Of a stretch of 9,142 nucleotides of DNA, positions 1-6,655 are shown one piece after another. The stretch is from assembly GCA_030588285.1 (NCBI GenBank), contig JAUUYK010000028.1, forward strand, positions 1 through 9,142. The letters are read 5' to 3'. This DNA is from Kiritimatiellales bacterium. Its GTDB lineage: Bacteria; Verrucomicrobiota; Kiritimatiellia; Kiritimatiellales; Pontiellaceae. The notes beneath the pieces are model-generated. The model saw nothing but the letters and a program-made list of their open reading frames with translations, did not search any database and had not been told where the DNA came from. Each line of letters begins with the position of its first letter. Position 1 is the stretch's first letter. A program made the translations under genes and the position numbers.

Positions 1-1218
1 GATGATTTTACGCTGGCTAAAATGTTTAAATCCAAGGGCTATCATACGGCCTGTATCGGTAAATGGCATTTGGGCTGGGATTGGAAGGCGCTATTGAAAC
101 CCGATGTAGTGCAGAAGACTTATACGAATCGTAGAGGACGTAAAAAGATAAGCCATGCTCCCTCCGACTATGATTGGGATAAACCGATTCCTAACGGGCC
201 GCTTGCGCAGGGATTTGATTATTATTTCGGCGACGGTACCATCAACTTTCCGCCCTACTGCTGGGTTGAAAATGATCGGGTGGTGGAAGCACCCACGGTG
301 ATGATGGATACGAAGCTGTTCAAGCCGATCTCTGAAGGAACTTGGGAGTTTCGAGACGGCCCAATGGTCGAGGGCTGGGATCCCTACAAGGTGCTTCCCA
401 CGCTTACCGACAAAGCGGTGGCCTGGATCGAAAAACAAACGGCAGACCAACCGTTTTTTCTCTATTTTCCTCTGCCGTCCCCTCACGCCCCGATCCTTCC
501 AAACGATGAATACCTAGGAAAATCCGAAGCGGGGCCGTACGGCGATTTCGTGTTCGAGTCGGATGCCATGGCGGGCCGGGTTCTTCGGGCTCTGAAGAAA
601 AAAGGGTTTGCCGATAATACGATCGTGGTATTTACCGCTGATAACGGCTCTGAAAAATATGCCTATGAGCGGCAGCAGAAATTTGGGCACTGGAGTTCCG
701 GCCCGTTGCGAGGAGTTAAGCGCGATATATGGGAAGGGGGCCACCGCGTACCGTTTGTGGTTCGCTGGCCCGGTAAGGTTGCGCCCGGAGCGGTGTCGGC
801 TGAAACGATCAGTCAGGTCGATTTGGCCGCTACCTTTGCTAACGTCATTGGGTTTGATATGGAGCCGACGATGGCTATCGATAGCTATAACCTGATCCCG
901 TTGCTGAAAGGAAAGGAATACAAACAACCCCTGCGCACGGCCACGGTACAGAACACCCGCGCCGACCGCTTCGCGTTGCGAAAAGGCGATTGGGTTTATA
1001 TGAATGCAACATCCGGAGAACACAGCAAGGCACCCGACTGGTTCAATACGCAGCATGGCTATGTAAAGGAATCCTCGCCGGGACTTTTGTTTAATCTGAA
1101 GGAAGATCTTGCTCAGCACAAAAATTTATATTCGGCTCATCCCGAAAAAGTGACTGAAATGAAGGCTTTGCTGGACCGATATATTGCGGGTGAACCGACG
1201 GCTCCTCACGCGAAATAA
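1..1218 (+). CDS. Sulfatase (arylsulfatase A-like, S1 family), 5' truncated by the window edge
   Basis: Hydrolyses sulfate esters, here probably on a polysaccharide or oligosaccharide; likely periplasmic or exported, but the signal-peptide region is not in the window. The reading frame is open from base 1, so the ATG at 22 is internal: residues before it (DDFTLAKMF) match the helix that precedes the conserved sulfatase GKWHLG box. In the 405 visible residues, Lys21 and His23 lie in GKWHLG, His162 in SPHAP, Asp214-Asn215 in FTADNGS (calcium ligands) and Lys240 in the [16 protein letters not shown] block. This is the usual order of S1 active-site residues. The N-terminal C/S-x-P-x-R formylglycine motif, which would show that the enzyme is active, lies upstream. 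The C-terminal domain appears intact and ends at a TAA. The S1 subfamily and substrate cannot be assigned; the kdu genes 141 bases downstream suggest a sulfated, uronate-containing glycan. Confidence 0.93.
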   Translation, partial: DDFTLAKMFKSKGYHTACIGKWHLGWDWKALLKPDVVQKTYTNRRGRKKISHAPSDYDWDKPIPNGPLAQGFDYYFGDGTINFPPYCWVENDRVVEAPTVMMDTKLFKPISEGTWEFRDGPMVEGWDPYKVLPTLTDKAVAWIEKQTADQPFFLYFPLPSPHAPILPNDEYLGKSEAGPYGDFVFESDAMAGRVLRALKKKGFADNTIVVFTADNGSEKYAYERQQKFGHWSSGPLRGVKRDIWEGGHRVPFVVRWPGKVAPGAVSAETISQVDLAATFANVIGFDMEPTMAIDSYNLIPLLKGKEYKQPLRTATVQNTRADRFALRKGDWVYMNATSGEHSKAPDWFNTQHGYVKESSPGLLFNLKEDLAQHKNLYSAHPEKVTEMKALLDRYIAGEPTAPHAK

Positions 1219-1228
1219 GCGCTCTTTC

Positions 1229-1258
1229 TTGAGTCTTTTAATAATTTTTAGAGAAAAT
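1229..1258 (+). promoter_or_regulatory. Weak sigma-70-like promoter candidate upstream of kduI
   Basis: The 141-base gap between the sulfatase and kduI is AT-rich near its start. It holds a TTGAGT (1229-1234) and a GAAAAT (1253-1258) separated by 18 bases, each matching four of six consensus positions. No convincing terminator follows the sulfatase, so kduI may equally be transcribed by read-through. Just before kduI, AAAAGGAAA (about 1346-1354) is a plausible ribosome binding site for the ATG at 1360. Confidence 0.2.
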
Positions 1259-1359
1259 AAAACGAGAACCTGGGCTAATGCGGCATGAAGCAAGGCTCGG
1301 GAAATAAGTTCGCACGATCATCTTCTGGGTGATGCATGTATTAATAAAAGGAAAAAACG

Positions 1360-2187
1360 ATGGATACTAGATACACGGTTGGAACAAACGAATATAAAAA
1401 AATGACTACGCAGGAGCTTCGCGAAGCCTTTCTTGTTGATCTATTTGAGGCGGGTAAGTTGAATCTACTTTATTGCGAAGTGGAGCGCGCGATTGTTGGT
1501 GCGGCGGTTCCCACCTCTGGAAGCTTAGCGCTTGAAGCTGGGGCCGAGTTGGCGGCAGACTATTTTTGCCAGCGTCGTGAAATCGGCGTGTTGAACATTG
1601 GTGGCTCGGGCACGGTGACGGTTGATGGCACTGAGTATGCAATGGAAAATTTGGATGGACTCTACATTGGACGTGGATCTAAAGAGATTGTTTTTGACAG
1701 CGTGAATGGCGAGGAGCCAGCGCGGTTCTATCTGCTCAGCTATCCGGCGCACACGGAATATCCCACAATGCAGGCGAAAAAGGCGGATGCCAATGCGATC
1801 GAGATGGGATCGATGGAAGATTCAAACAAGCGTACGATCTATCAGTACATTCACGAAAATGGCATCAAGAGCTGCCAGTTGGTCATGGGCTTTACCGCCC
1901 TCGAACCGGGAAGTGTTTGGAATACGATGCCGTGCCATACGCATGAGCGTCGGACGGAAGTCTATCTCTATTTTGGGCTGGATGATAAATCGAAGGTATT
2001 CCACTTCATGGGACCCAGCGATGAAACCCGCCATATTGCCGTTTCTAATGAGCAGGCGCTGATCTCGCCGATGTGGTCGATTCACTCTGGATCGGGCACG
2101 AAAGCCTATACGTTCTGTTGGGGCATGGGCGGCGAAAATCAAGACTTCGGTGATATGGATCATATTGCCGTTAAGGATTTAAAATAA
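1360..2187 (+). CDS. kduI: 5-dehydro-4-deoxy-D-glucuronate isomerase (KduI)
   Basis: Isomerises 5-dehydro-4-deoxy-D-glucuronate (the opened form of an unsaturated uronate) to 3-deoxy-D-glycero-2,5-hexodiulosonate, in the cytoplasm. At 275 residues it is close to the 278 of the E. coli enzyme. The zinc site of the bicupin fold is complete: His193 and His195 in CHTHERRTE, Glu200 at the end of that motif, and His242 in MWSIHSG. These are each three positions before E. coli His196, His198, Glu203 and His245 as I recall them. The N-terminal segment (YTVGTNEYKKMTTQELREAF) and the C-terminal GGENQDFGDMD are also typical of the family. The start at 1360 has a purine-rich ribosome binding site and gives the expected length. 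kduD follows after 22 bases, so the two are very likely co-transcribed. No truncation or missing key residue was seen. Confidence 0.96.
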   Translation: MDTRYTVGTNEYKKMTTQELREAFLVDLFEAGKLNLLYCEVERAIVGAAVPTSGSLALEAGAELAADYFCQRREIGVLNIGGSGTVTVDGTEYAMENLDGLYIGRGSKEIVFDSVNGEEPARFYLLSYPAHTEYPTMQAKKADANAIEMGSMEDSNKRTIYQYIHENGIKSCQLVMGFTALEPGSVWNTMPCHTHERRTEVYLYFGLDDKSKVFHFMGPSDETRHIAVSNEQALISPMWSIHSGSGTKAYTFCWGMGGENQDFGDMDHIAVKDLK

Positions 2188-2209
2188 AGCTCTCACGGAG
2201 AAGAATAAG

Positions 2210-2971
2210 ATGATTCTAAATGAATTTTCATTGGACGGCCGAAAGGCCGTGGTTACCGGTTGCGGAAGCGGAATCGGGCAGGGAATGGCCATTGCTCTGG
2301 CTGAAGCTGGGGCGGATGTCGTGGGTATTGGCTTGCCGGTTCAGGACACGGAAACAAAGGATGCGGTTGAGGCATTGGGCCGCTCTTACCGCTATATCGA
2401 TACCGACTTTAGCGATCGGAAATCACTCTATGCCGCAATTGAGCAGGTGAAGGATTCAGTAGGAGTCCCTGATATCTTAATCAATAATGCCGGCACGATT
2501 ATGCGTATGCCGATCCATGAGCATTCCGACGAATATTGGGACAAGGTGATTGAGGTTAATCTCAGTGCTCAGTTCATTATGACGCGCGAATTGGGGCGTG
2601 GCATGATGGAGCGCGGAAGCGGTAAAGTTATCTTCACTTGTTCGCTACTAAGCTTCCAAGGCGGGATTACTGTGCCGGGGTATGCGGCCAGTAAAGCCGG
2701 CGTCAGTCGTTTAGTGATGGCCTTCGCCAATGAATGGGCGGGTAAAGGCGTTAATGTCAACGGGATTGCGCCGGGCTATATTGCGACCGCGAATACCAAG
2801 GCACTACGGGAAGACCCCGAGCGATCCAAAACGATTCTTGATCGTATCCCGGCCGGCCGGTGGGGTGACCCCAAGGACTTTCAGGGACCCGCTGTTTTTC
2901 TCGCATCAGATGCCTCTAGCTATATGAATGGGCATGTTATGGTCGTCGATGGCGGCTGGATGGGCCGCTAA
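2210..2971 (+). CDS. kduD: 2-dehydro-3-deoxy-D-gluconate 5-dehydrogenase (KduD), SDR family
   Basis: Reduces the KduI product, 3-deoxy-D-glycero-2,5-hexodiulosonate, to 2-keto-3-deoxygluconate with NAD(P)H. It is a cytoplasmic classical short-chain dehydrogenase. The length of 253 residues equals that of E. coli KduD, and several stretches are nearly identical to it from memory: FSLDGRKAVVTGCGSGIGQG, LSFQGG, GIAPGYIAT, ILDRIPAGRWG and the C-terminal VDGGW. The Rossmann TGxxxGIG lies at 16-23, NNAG at 92-95, and the catalytic set is Asn117, Ser145, Tyr158 and Lys162 (YAASK). The ATG at 2210 has ACGGAGAAG about seven bases upstream. It sits between kduI (22-base gap) and the VOC gene (27-base gap), which supports the assignment to uronate catabolism rather than to fatty-acid synthesis. 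Confidence 0.95.
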   Translation: MILNEFSLDGRKAVVTGCGSGIGQGMAIALAEAGADVVGIGLPVQDTETKDAVEALGRSYRYIDTDFSDRKSLYAAIEQVKDSVGVPDILINNAGTIMRMPIHEHSDEYWDKVIEVNLSAQFIMTRELGRGMMERGSGKVIFTCSLLSFQGGITVPGYAASKAGVSRLVMAFANEWAGKGVNVNGIAPGYIATANTKALREDPERSKTILDRIPAGRWGDPKDFQGPAVFLASDASSYMNGHVMVVDGGWMGR

Positions 2972-2998
2972 TTAAAAATATATTTAAGGAGATTAAGA

Positions 2999-3385
2999 AT
3001 GAAGATTGAACATTTTGCGTATCAAACAGAAGAGCCAGCCGCTGCGGCAGACTGGTATGTCGAACACTTGGGATTCTCGATTAAACGGGGGTCAGATGCT
3101 CCGGTTCCAGTGCGTTTTCTCGCGGATGAGTCCGGCGATGTCATGCTTGAAATCTACAATAACCCCGTAGTATCGACTCCTGATTATGCGTCAATGGATC
3201 CATTGATTCTTCATGTGGCATTTGCTTGCAATGAGGTGGAATTAACAACGGAGCGGTTGCTGAAAGCCGGAGCAACGATTGTTTCTGGACCGGAAACCTT
3301 ATCGACTGGCGATACGCTGGCCATGCTGCGTGATCCATGGGGACTTTCCATTCAGTTGTGTAAACGTGCTGAACCCATGATCTGA
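2999..3385 (+). CDS. VOC (glyoxalase/dioxygenase-fold) family protein, function unknown
   Basis: A single-chain VOC-fold protein of 128 residues, made of two beta-alpha-beta-beta-beta modules: MKIEHFAYQT...LGF at the start of module one and LHVAFA (about 71-76) at the start of module two. Candidate metal ligands at the usual strand positions are His5, Glu51 (in MLEIY), His72 (in LHVAF) and Gln119 (in SIQLC); the last replaces the glutamate of glyoxalase I. The DPWG motif at 112-115 is common in the family. The ATG at 2999 has a strong AAGGAG at 2986-2991. It is the last gene before the terminator at 3416, hence part of the kdu operon. The fold is clear but the reaction is not. Ring opening or another step on an unsaturated uronate or a keto-deoxy sugar would fit the position (inference). 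It could also be a detoxifying glyoxalase-like enzyme or a binding protein. Confidence 0.85.
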   Translation: MKIEHFAYQTEEPAAAADWYVEHLGFSIKRGSDAPVPVRFLADESGDVMLEIYNNPVVSTPDYASMDPLILHVAFACNEVELTTERLLKAGATIVSGPETLSTGDTLAMLRDPWGLSIQLCKRAEPMI

Positions 3386-3415
3386 TTGGTCTCTGTAAAA
3401 TCGAGGTTTTAAATT

Positions 3416-3456
3416 CTGCCGCATGGTCCGTACAGACCACGCGGTAGTTTTTTTTT
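3416..3456 (+). terminator. Intrinsic (Rho-independent) terminator of the kduI-kduD-VOC unit
   Basis: A 13-bp stem (3416-3428 with 3435-3447) with one G-T wobble and one A-C mismatch closes a 6-base loop and is followed directly by nine T (3448-3456). It begins 30 bases after the VOC stop codon. It closes the kdu operon and separates it from the symporter gene. Confidence 0.88.
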
Positions 3457-3734
3457 ATCGTGATGAATGCTGGATAATTTCCCGCGCCACCCAGTTAGAA
3501 AATAGTGCGGAACCTTATTCGCCACACTCAGAATTTCGATCCAAGCGCCGTGGCGAACAAAAGCATTCTGCGCCCAGAAGAACCCTCACCTTTTAACTCG
3601 GCCGCGAGTTTTTAGCGAAGGACATTCCATCGCAACGGACTGGCGCCTATTCTTCGCCTTCATACGGACTTGAAGGTGACCTCCAGTTTGGATAAGGTTT
3701 TTATTCGTAGTGAAATTTTAAGGGAGCTGTAAAG
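3457..3734. other. Intergenic leader region before the symporter gene, no gene seen
   Basis: After the terminator this stretch has no supportable coding frame; a minus-strand open frame that enters it from the symporter gene is an antisense shadow. It holds the 8-bp inverted repeat at 3518-3557, a short hairpin at 3595-3610 (6-bp stem AACTCG/CGAGTT, GCCG loop, then three more T), and a weak promoter-like pair TTGAAG (3670-3675) and TAAGGT (3693-3698) 17 bases apart. The region presumably carries the symporter promoter and a leader of unknown length. No known riboswitch was recognised. Confidence 0.5.
3518..3557. repeat. Inverted repeat TTCGCCAC / GTGGCGAA with 24-base spacer
   Basis: Two perfectly complementary 8-base arms (3518-3525 and 3550-3557) enclose 24 bases. 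No T-tract follows, so it is not a usual terminator. Its position about 180 bases before the symporter start fits an operator with two half-sites or a structured leader, but there is no second copy in the window to support either. Confidence 0.35.
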
Positions 3735-5501
3735 ATGTTTGTATGGCAAGACAAGTTGGTAATCGGAATTTATTTCGTATTCATGATCGTGATTGGACTT
3801 ATTTTTCGCAATTCGAGTAAGGATAGTAGCGACTATTTCCGGGGCGGGGGATCCATGAGTTGGTGGATGACCGGAGCCTCGGTATTTATGGCAAACTTTA
3901 GCGCATGGACCTTTGTGGCGGCGAGTGGGCGAATCTATGCAACCGGAACGATGATTATTTTCACCTCGTTCTTTTTGCAGTCGATCTTCGGCATCGTTTT
4001 GGCCATCCATTTGGCCCACCGCTATCGCCGAATGCGGGTCATCTCTCCCGTGGATGCCATCCTGGCGCGATACGGAAGAACGACGGAACAAATTTTTGCA
4101 TGGCATACGACGTTATCCCGTATCCTCTTTTCAGGCATTGCGCTCTATACGCTCTGTATTTTCGTGACCCCTCTCATGGGGATCTCACTGGGGCAGGGGA
4201 TGGCGCTGGTTGGGCTTATTGTCGTCTTTATGTCGGTTACCGGCGGAGCCTGGGCTGTAGTGGCCTCCGACTTTGTTCAAAGTCTGGTGCTTTTTGTGAT
4301 CACGGTGATCACGATGGTGTTGGTGTTGGCGCATAAAGATATCGGAGGCGTTTCCGGGTTTGTTTCTCAGCTTCCGCCGCGGATGTTCGATTGGACCATT
4401 CACGACCAGTTGCCGGTCTTGATTATTTTCGTAATTGGCCTGACCATGTGGCAGTTCCTGCAGATTTATCACCTACTAATGGGGGCCGGTCGATTCCTGA
4501 CGGTGCGCAGCGACTCGGATGCCAAAAAGGCGGCGTGGTTATATTCTATTGGATTCTTTGTTGGGCCGGTCATTTGGTTTATTCCACCGATGGCCGCCAC
4601 GATCTTATTTCCCGATCTGGGCGCAAATTTTCCTAATTTAAAGAATCCAGAGGAGATGGCTTATATGGCCGTTGCCGTTGAAGTATTGCCCAAGGGCATG
4701 CTCGGCATGCTCGGCTGTGGCATCTTTGCCGCCACCATGTCGGCGCTTGATACTGCGCTCAACCAAAACAGTGCCGTCCTGGTGCGCAACATATACATGC
4801 CCTTGTTCCGCCCTAATGCGAGCGAACGGGAGTTGCTCTTTGTCGGGAAGTCTTTCACCACATTGGCGGGTGTAATTATGATTGCGGGTGGCTTTGCTTA
4901 TGCCAAATATAGCAGCGGCGATCTATTTGCGTGGAATCAGCACTTCAACGCAATTCTGGGGATGCCTCTGGTGATTCCGCTCTGTTTGGGACTCCTTATT
5001 CGTAAGACCCCCAAGGCAACTCCAGTGATTACGATCATTACGTTGCTGATCGTGGCCTATTTACTTAAATTCCACGTGAACTATCATGCCGTTGCGGAAT
5101 ACTTCGGCTGGAAACCTATGAGCCCGCGTGAAGCGACGGACTTAATGTCCGGCGTCATCTACTTGGTTGGTGGTGTTCTCGGAACGATTATTTATCTGGT
5201 TTCCGCCTCGCTCTATAAGTATTTCCCGCTAAAAGAAGAAGATCAGAAACGCGTCGATAAATTATATTCAGATATGGATACCCCCGTTCTTGCGGATTCC
5301 GATGAGCACCGTCATACCGATATCATGCAGTGTCGTAAAATGGGCGGGCTTTGTCTTTCCTACGGCGGGATTTTGATACTCGGCGTGCTCCTCCCGAATG
5401 ATCTCACGGGTCGCGTCTGCTTTCTCCTATGCGGGGGGGTTGTTGCCGGTATCGGAGGGGTGCTATGGAGGCGATACCTGAAAATAAGGAATGTGAAATA
5501 G
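3735..5501 (+). CDS. Sodium:solute symporter (SSS/SGLT family), probable sugar or uronate importer
   Basis: An inner-membrane, sodium-coupled transporter of the LeuT-fold SSS family, 588 residues, with a hydrophobicity pattern of about 13 to 15 membrane segments. Family features: the first helix (about 7-25) followed by SSKDSSDYFRGGGSMSWW, which is typical of the loop into helix 2; the GGAWAVVASDFVQS block at 170-183; and ATMSALDTALNQNSAVLVRN at 333-351, the helix-8 region that contributes to the sodium site in characterised members. A charged loop (about 499-535) precedes two extra C-terminal hydrophobic segments (about 540-556 and 560-578), which makes the protein longer than minimal members. 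The ATG at 3735 has AAGGGAG nine bases upstream. The substrate is unproven; neighbouring genes suggest a mono- or disaccharide from a uronate-containing glycan. The TIM-barrel enzyme follows after 124 bases. Confidence 0.93.
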   Translation: MFVWQDKLVIGIYFVFMIVIGLIFRNSSKDSSDYFRGGGSMSWWMTGASVFMANFSAWTFVAASGRIYATGTMIIFTSFFLQSIFGIVLAIHLAHRYRRMRVISPVDAILARYGRTTEQIFAWHTTLSRILFSGIALYTLCIFVTPLMGISLGQGMALVGLIVVFMSVTGGAWAVVASDFVQSLVLFVITVITMVLVLAHKDIGGVSGFVSQLPPRMFDWTIHDQLPVLIIFVIGLTMWQFLQIYHLLMGAGRFLTVRSDSDAKKAAWLYSIGFFVGPVIWFIPPMAATILFPDLGANFPNLKNPEEMAYMAVAVEVLPKGMLGMLGCGIFAATMSALDTALNQNSAVLVRNIYMPLFRPNASERELLFVGKSFTTLAGVIMIAGGFAYAKYSSGDLFAWNQHFNAILGMPLVIPLCLGLLIRKTPKATPVITIITLLIVAYLLKFHVNYHAVAEYFGWKPMSPREATDLMSGVIYLVGGVLGTIIYLVSASLYKYFPLKEEDQKRVDKLYSDMDTPVLADSDEHRHTDIMQCRKMGGLCLSYGGILILGVLLPNDLTGRVCFLLCGGVVAGIGGVLWRRYLKIRNVK

Positions 5502-5512
5502 GCATCGAAATT

Positions 5513-5553
5513 CGGCCGCGCAATCCATCGTGCAAAAAGTAGTTTGGCGGCCG
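5513..5553. repeat. Inverted repeat CGGCCGC / GCGGCCG between symporter and isomerase genes
   Basis: Perfect 7-base arms at 5513-5519 and 5547-5553 with a 27-base spacer, starting 11 bases after the symporter stop codon. No T-run follows, so an intrinsic terminator is unlikely. It may be a transcript-stabilising or pausing hairpin. The left arm shares the 9-base string TCGGCCGCG with the hairpin upstream of the symporter gene (3598-3606). The rest of the 124-base gap shows no gene. Confidence 0.35.
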
Positions 5554-5625
5554 CAGACCTGTCGGATAACGTGGATGCCGTTACGGAAAGAGACGCACCG
5601 TCGACGATAGAGAACGGAAAATTTA

Positions 5626-6420
5626 ATGAATAAAAATATAAAGACAGGGATTTGTTCAATTACATTTCGTCAGCTCTCCATTGCGAGAACGGCAGAGCTG
5701 GTGAAAGAGGCCGGGCTCGATGCCATTGAATGGGGCGGCGATGTGCATGTTCCGCATGGCGATTTGGCTGCGGCAAAAGAGGCGCGGCGGATCACGCTGG
5801 AGGCGGGTTTGGTCGTCTCCTCCTATGGGTCCTACTATAGGATTGCCGACAAAGAGGGGGGGGTGGAGGACTTTAAACCCGTTCTTGAAACCGCGCTTGA
5901 GTTGGGAACCGATACCATCCGTATTTGGGCTGGGCAACACGGGTCGGATACGGCGGATGAAACCTACCGCAGGCGAATTGCCGACGAAGGGCTTCGGATT
6001 GCGGAACAGGCCGCAAAGTCTGGTGTCCGGTTAGCCTTCGAATTCCACCGCGATACATTAATGGACACGAATGAGTCCGCAATCCGTTTAATGAAGGAGG
6101 CCTGCCATCCGAATCTATATACCTATTGGCAACCGGTATATTGGGGGCCGGGCATGGAATATCGCCTCCAAGGGTTGGATGCTCTGAAGGAGCGTATTCT
6201 CAACCTGCATGTATTTTACTGGCTGTACGATTCCGAGAAGCAACAACGCGAAAGCCGACCCTTGGTGGAAGGAACGAAGGACTGGTTGCTCTATCTCGCC
6301 ACCGAATTTTCAGCCGGCGATCATTTTGCCCTGATGGAGTTTGTGCGAGACAACGATCCCGCTCAGTTTCTAGCCGATGCCAAAACGCTCAAAAATTGGT
6401 TGCGGGTTCCAACGACCTAG
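5626..6420 (+). CDS. TIM-barrel sugar isomerase/epimerase (AP endonuclease family 2 / xylose isomerase-like)
   Basis: A cytoplasmic enzyme of the PF01261-type TIM barrel, 264 residues, expected to isomerise or epimerise a free sugar or sugar derivative at a divalent metal site. Candidate ligands follow the spacing of the ketose 3-epimerase group: Glu139 (in FEFH), Gln169 (in YWQP), His195 (in NLHVFYW) and Glu238 (in LMEFV). The second ligand is glutamine where the D-psicose epimerase group has aspartate. Other hallmarks are GICSITFRQL at the first strand, GLDAIEWGGDVHVP at the second and TIRIWAG at 97-103. The ATG at 5626 is preceded by a modest ribosome binding site, ACGGAAAA (5614-5621). 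It sits between a sugar transporter and an SDR/kinase operon, which supports a sugar-processing role. The substrate is unknown; neither xylose isomerase nor hydroxypyruvate isomerase can be claimed from these motifs. Confidence 0.85.
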   Translation: MNKNIKTGICSITFRQLSIARTAELVKEAGLDAIEWGGDVHVPHGDLAAAKEARRITLEAGLVVSSYGSYYRIADKEGGVEDFKPVLETALELGTDTIRIWAGQHGSDTADETYRRRIADEGLRIAEQAAKSGVRLAFEFHRDTLMDTNESAIRLMKEACHPNLYTYWQPVYWGPGMEYRLQGLDALKERILNLHVFYWLYDSEKQQRESRPLVEGTKDWLLYLATEFSAGDHFALMEFVRDNDPAQFLADAKTLKNWLRVPTT

Positions 6421-6450
6421 TTGGGAATGCCGTGATTTAAGCGGTATAAT
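6421..6450 (+). promoter_or_regulatory. Sigma-70-like promoter candidate for the SDR-membrane protein-kinase operon
   Basis: TTGGGA (6421-6426, immediately after the isomerase stop) and a perfect TATAAT (6445-6450) are 18 bases apart, followed by AT-rich DNA. A second, weaker pair is TTGCAT (6484-6489) with TATATT (6508-6513), also 18 bases apart. Either would give a long leader (about 140-200 bases) before the SDR start at 6656. Consensus rules from proteobacteria may not fully apply to this lineage. Confidence 0.4.
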
Positions 6451-6496
6451 TTTCTCAGTAAGTAAAAATCACTGTAAATTATATTGCATGAGAACT

Positions 6497-6560
6497 ATAT
6501 CGAGCGCTATATTTTGCCCAGCTTTAAATCAGATAGGGGTATAAGTGGGTCGATATCGAG
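6497..6560. repeat. Repeated ATATCGAG motif, second copy within the palindrome TCGATATCGA
   Basis: The octamer ATATCGAG occurs at 6497-6504 and again at 6553-6560, 56 bases apart. The second copy overlaps a perfect 10-base palindrome at 6550-6559. The first copy lies inside the second promoter candidate's spacer. This arrangement would suit a repressor that binds two sites in the leader, but it is short enough to be chance. Confidence 0.3.
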
Positions 6561-6655
6561 TATGGCCCAATGCATCGCAGACGGTTTCTATTTTAGAAAA
6601 TCGAACGGATCCCTGTCGTAAACAGAACCGATTTTAAAAGGAAGGAAATCAGACT

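Noticed and set aside
514..1119. A 201-residue minus-strand open frame inside the sulfatase gene
   Set aside because: It lies wholly antisense to a well-supported sulfatase, resembles no family I know, and has the Arg/Ser-rich composition of shadow frames.
22..1218. Taking the ATG at 22 as the true start of the sulfatase
   Set aside because: The frame is open to base 1 and the preceding codons (DDFTLAK) continue the conserved helix before GKWHLG. A start at 22 would also lack the catalytic formylglycine region. The gene is therefore cut by the window edge.
3457..3734. Riboswitch or small RNA in the gap before the symporter
   Set aside because: The hairpins present are short and widely spaced, and no known riboswitch core was recognised; covariation data would be needed.
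3660..4106. A 148-residue minus-strand open frame over the symporter start
   Set aside because: It overlaps the conserved N-terminus of the symporter antisense, is rich in His, Arg and Ser, and has no ribosome binding site or recognisable domain.
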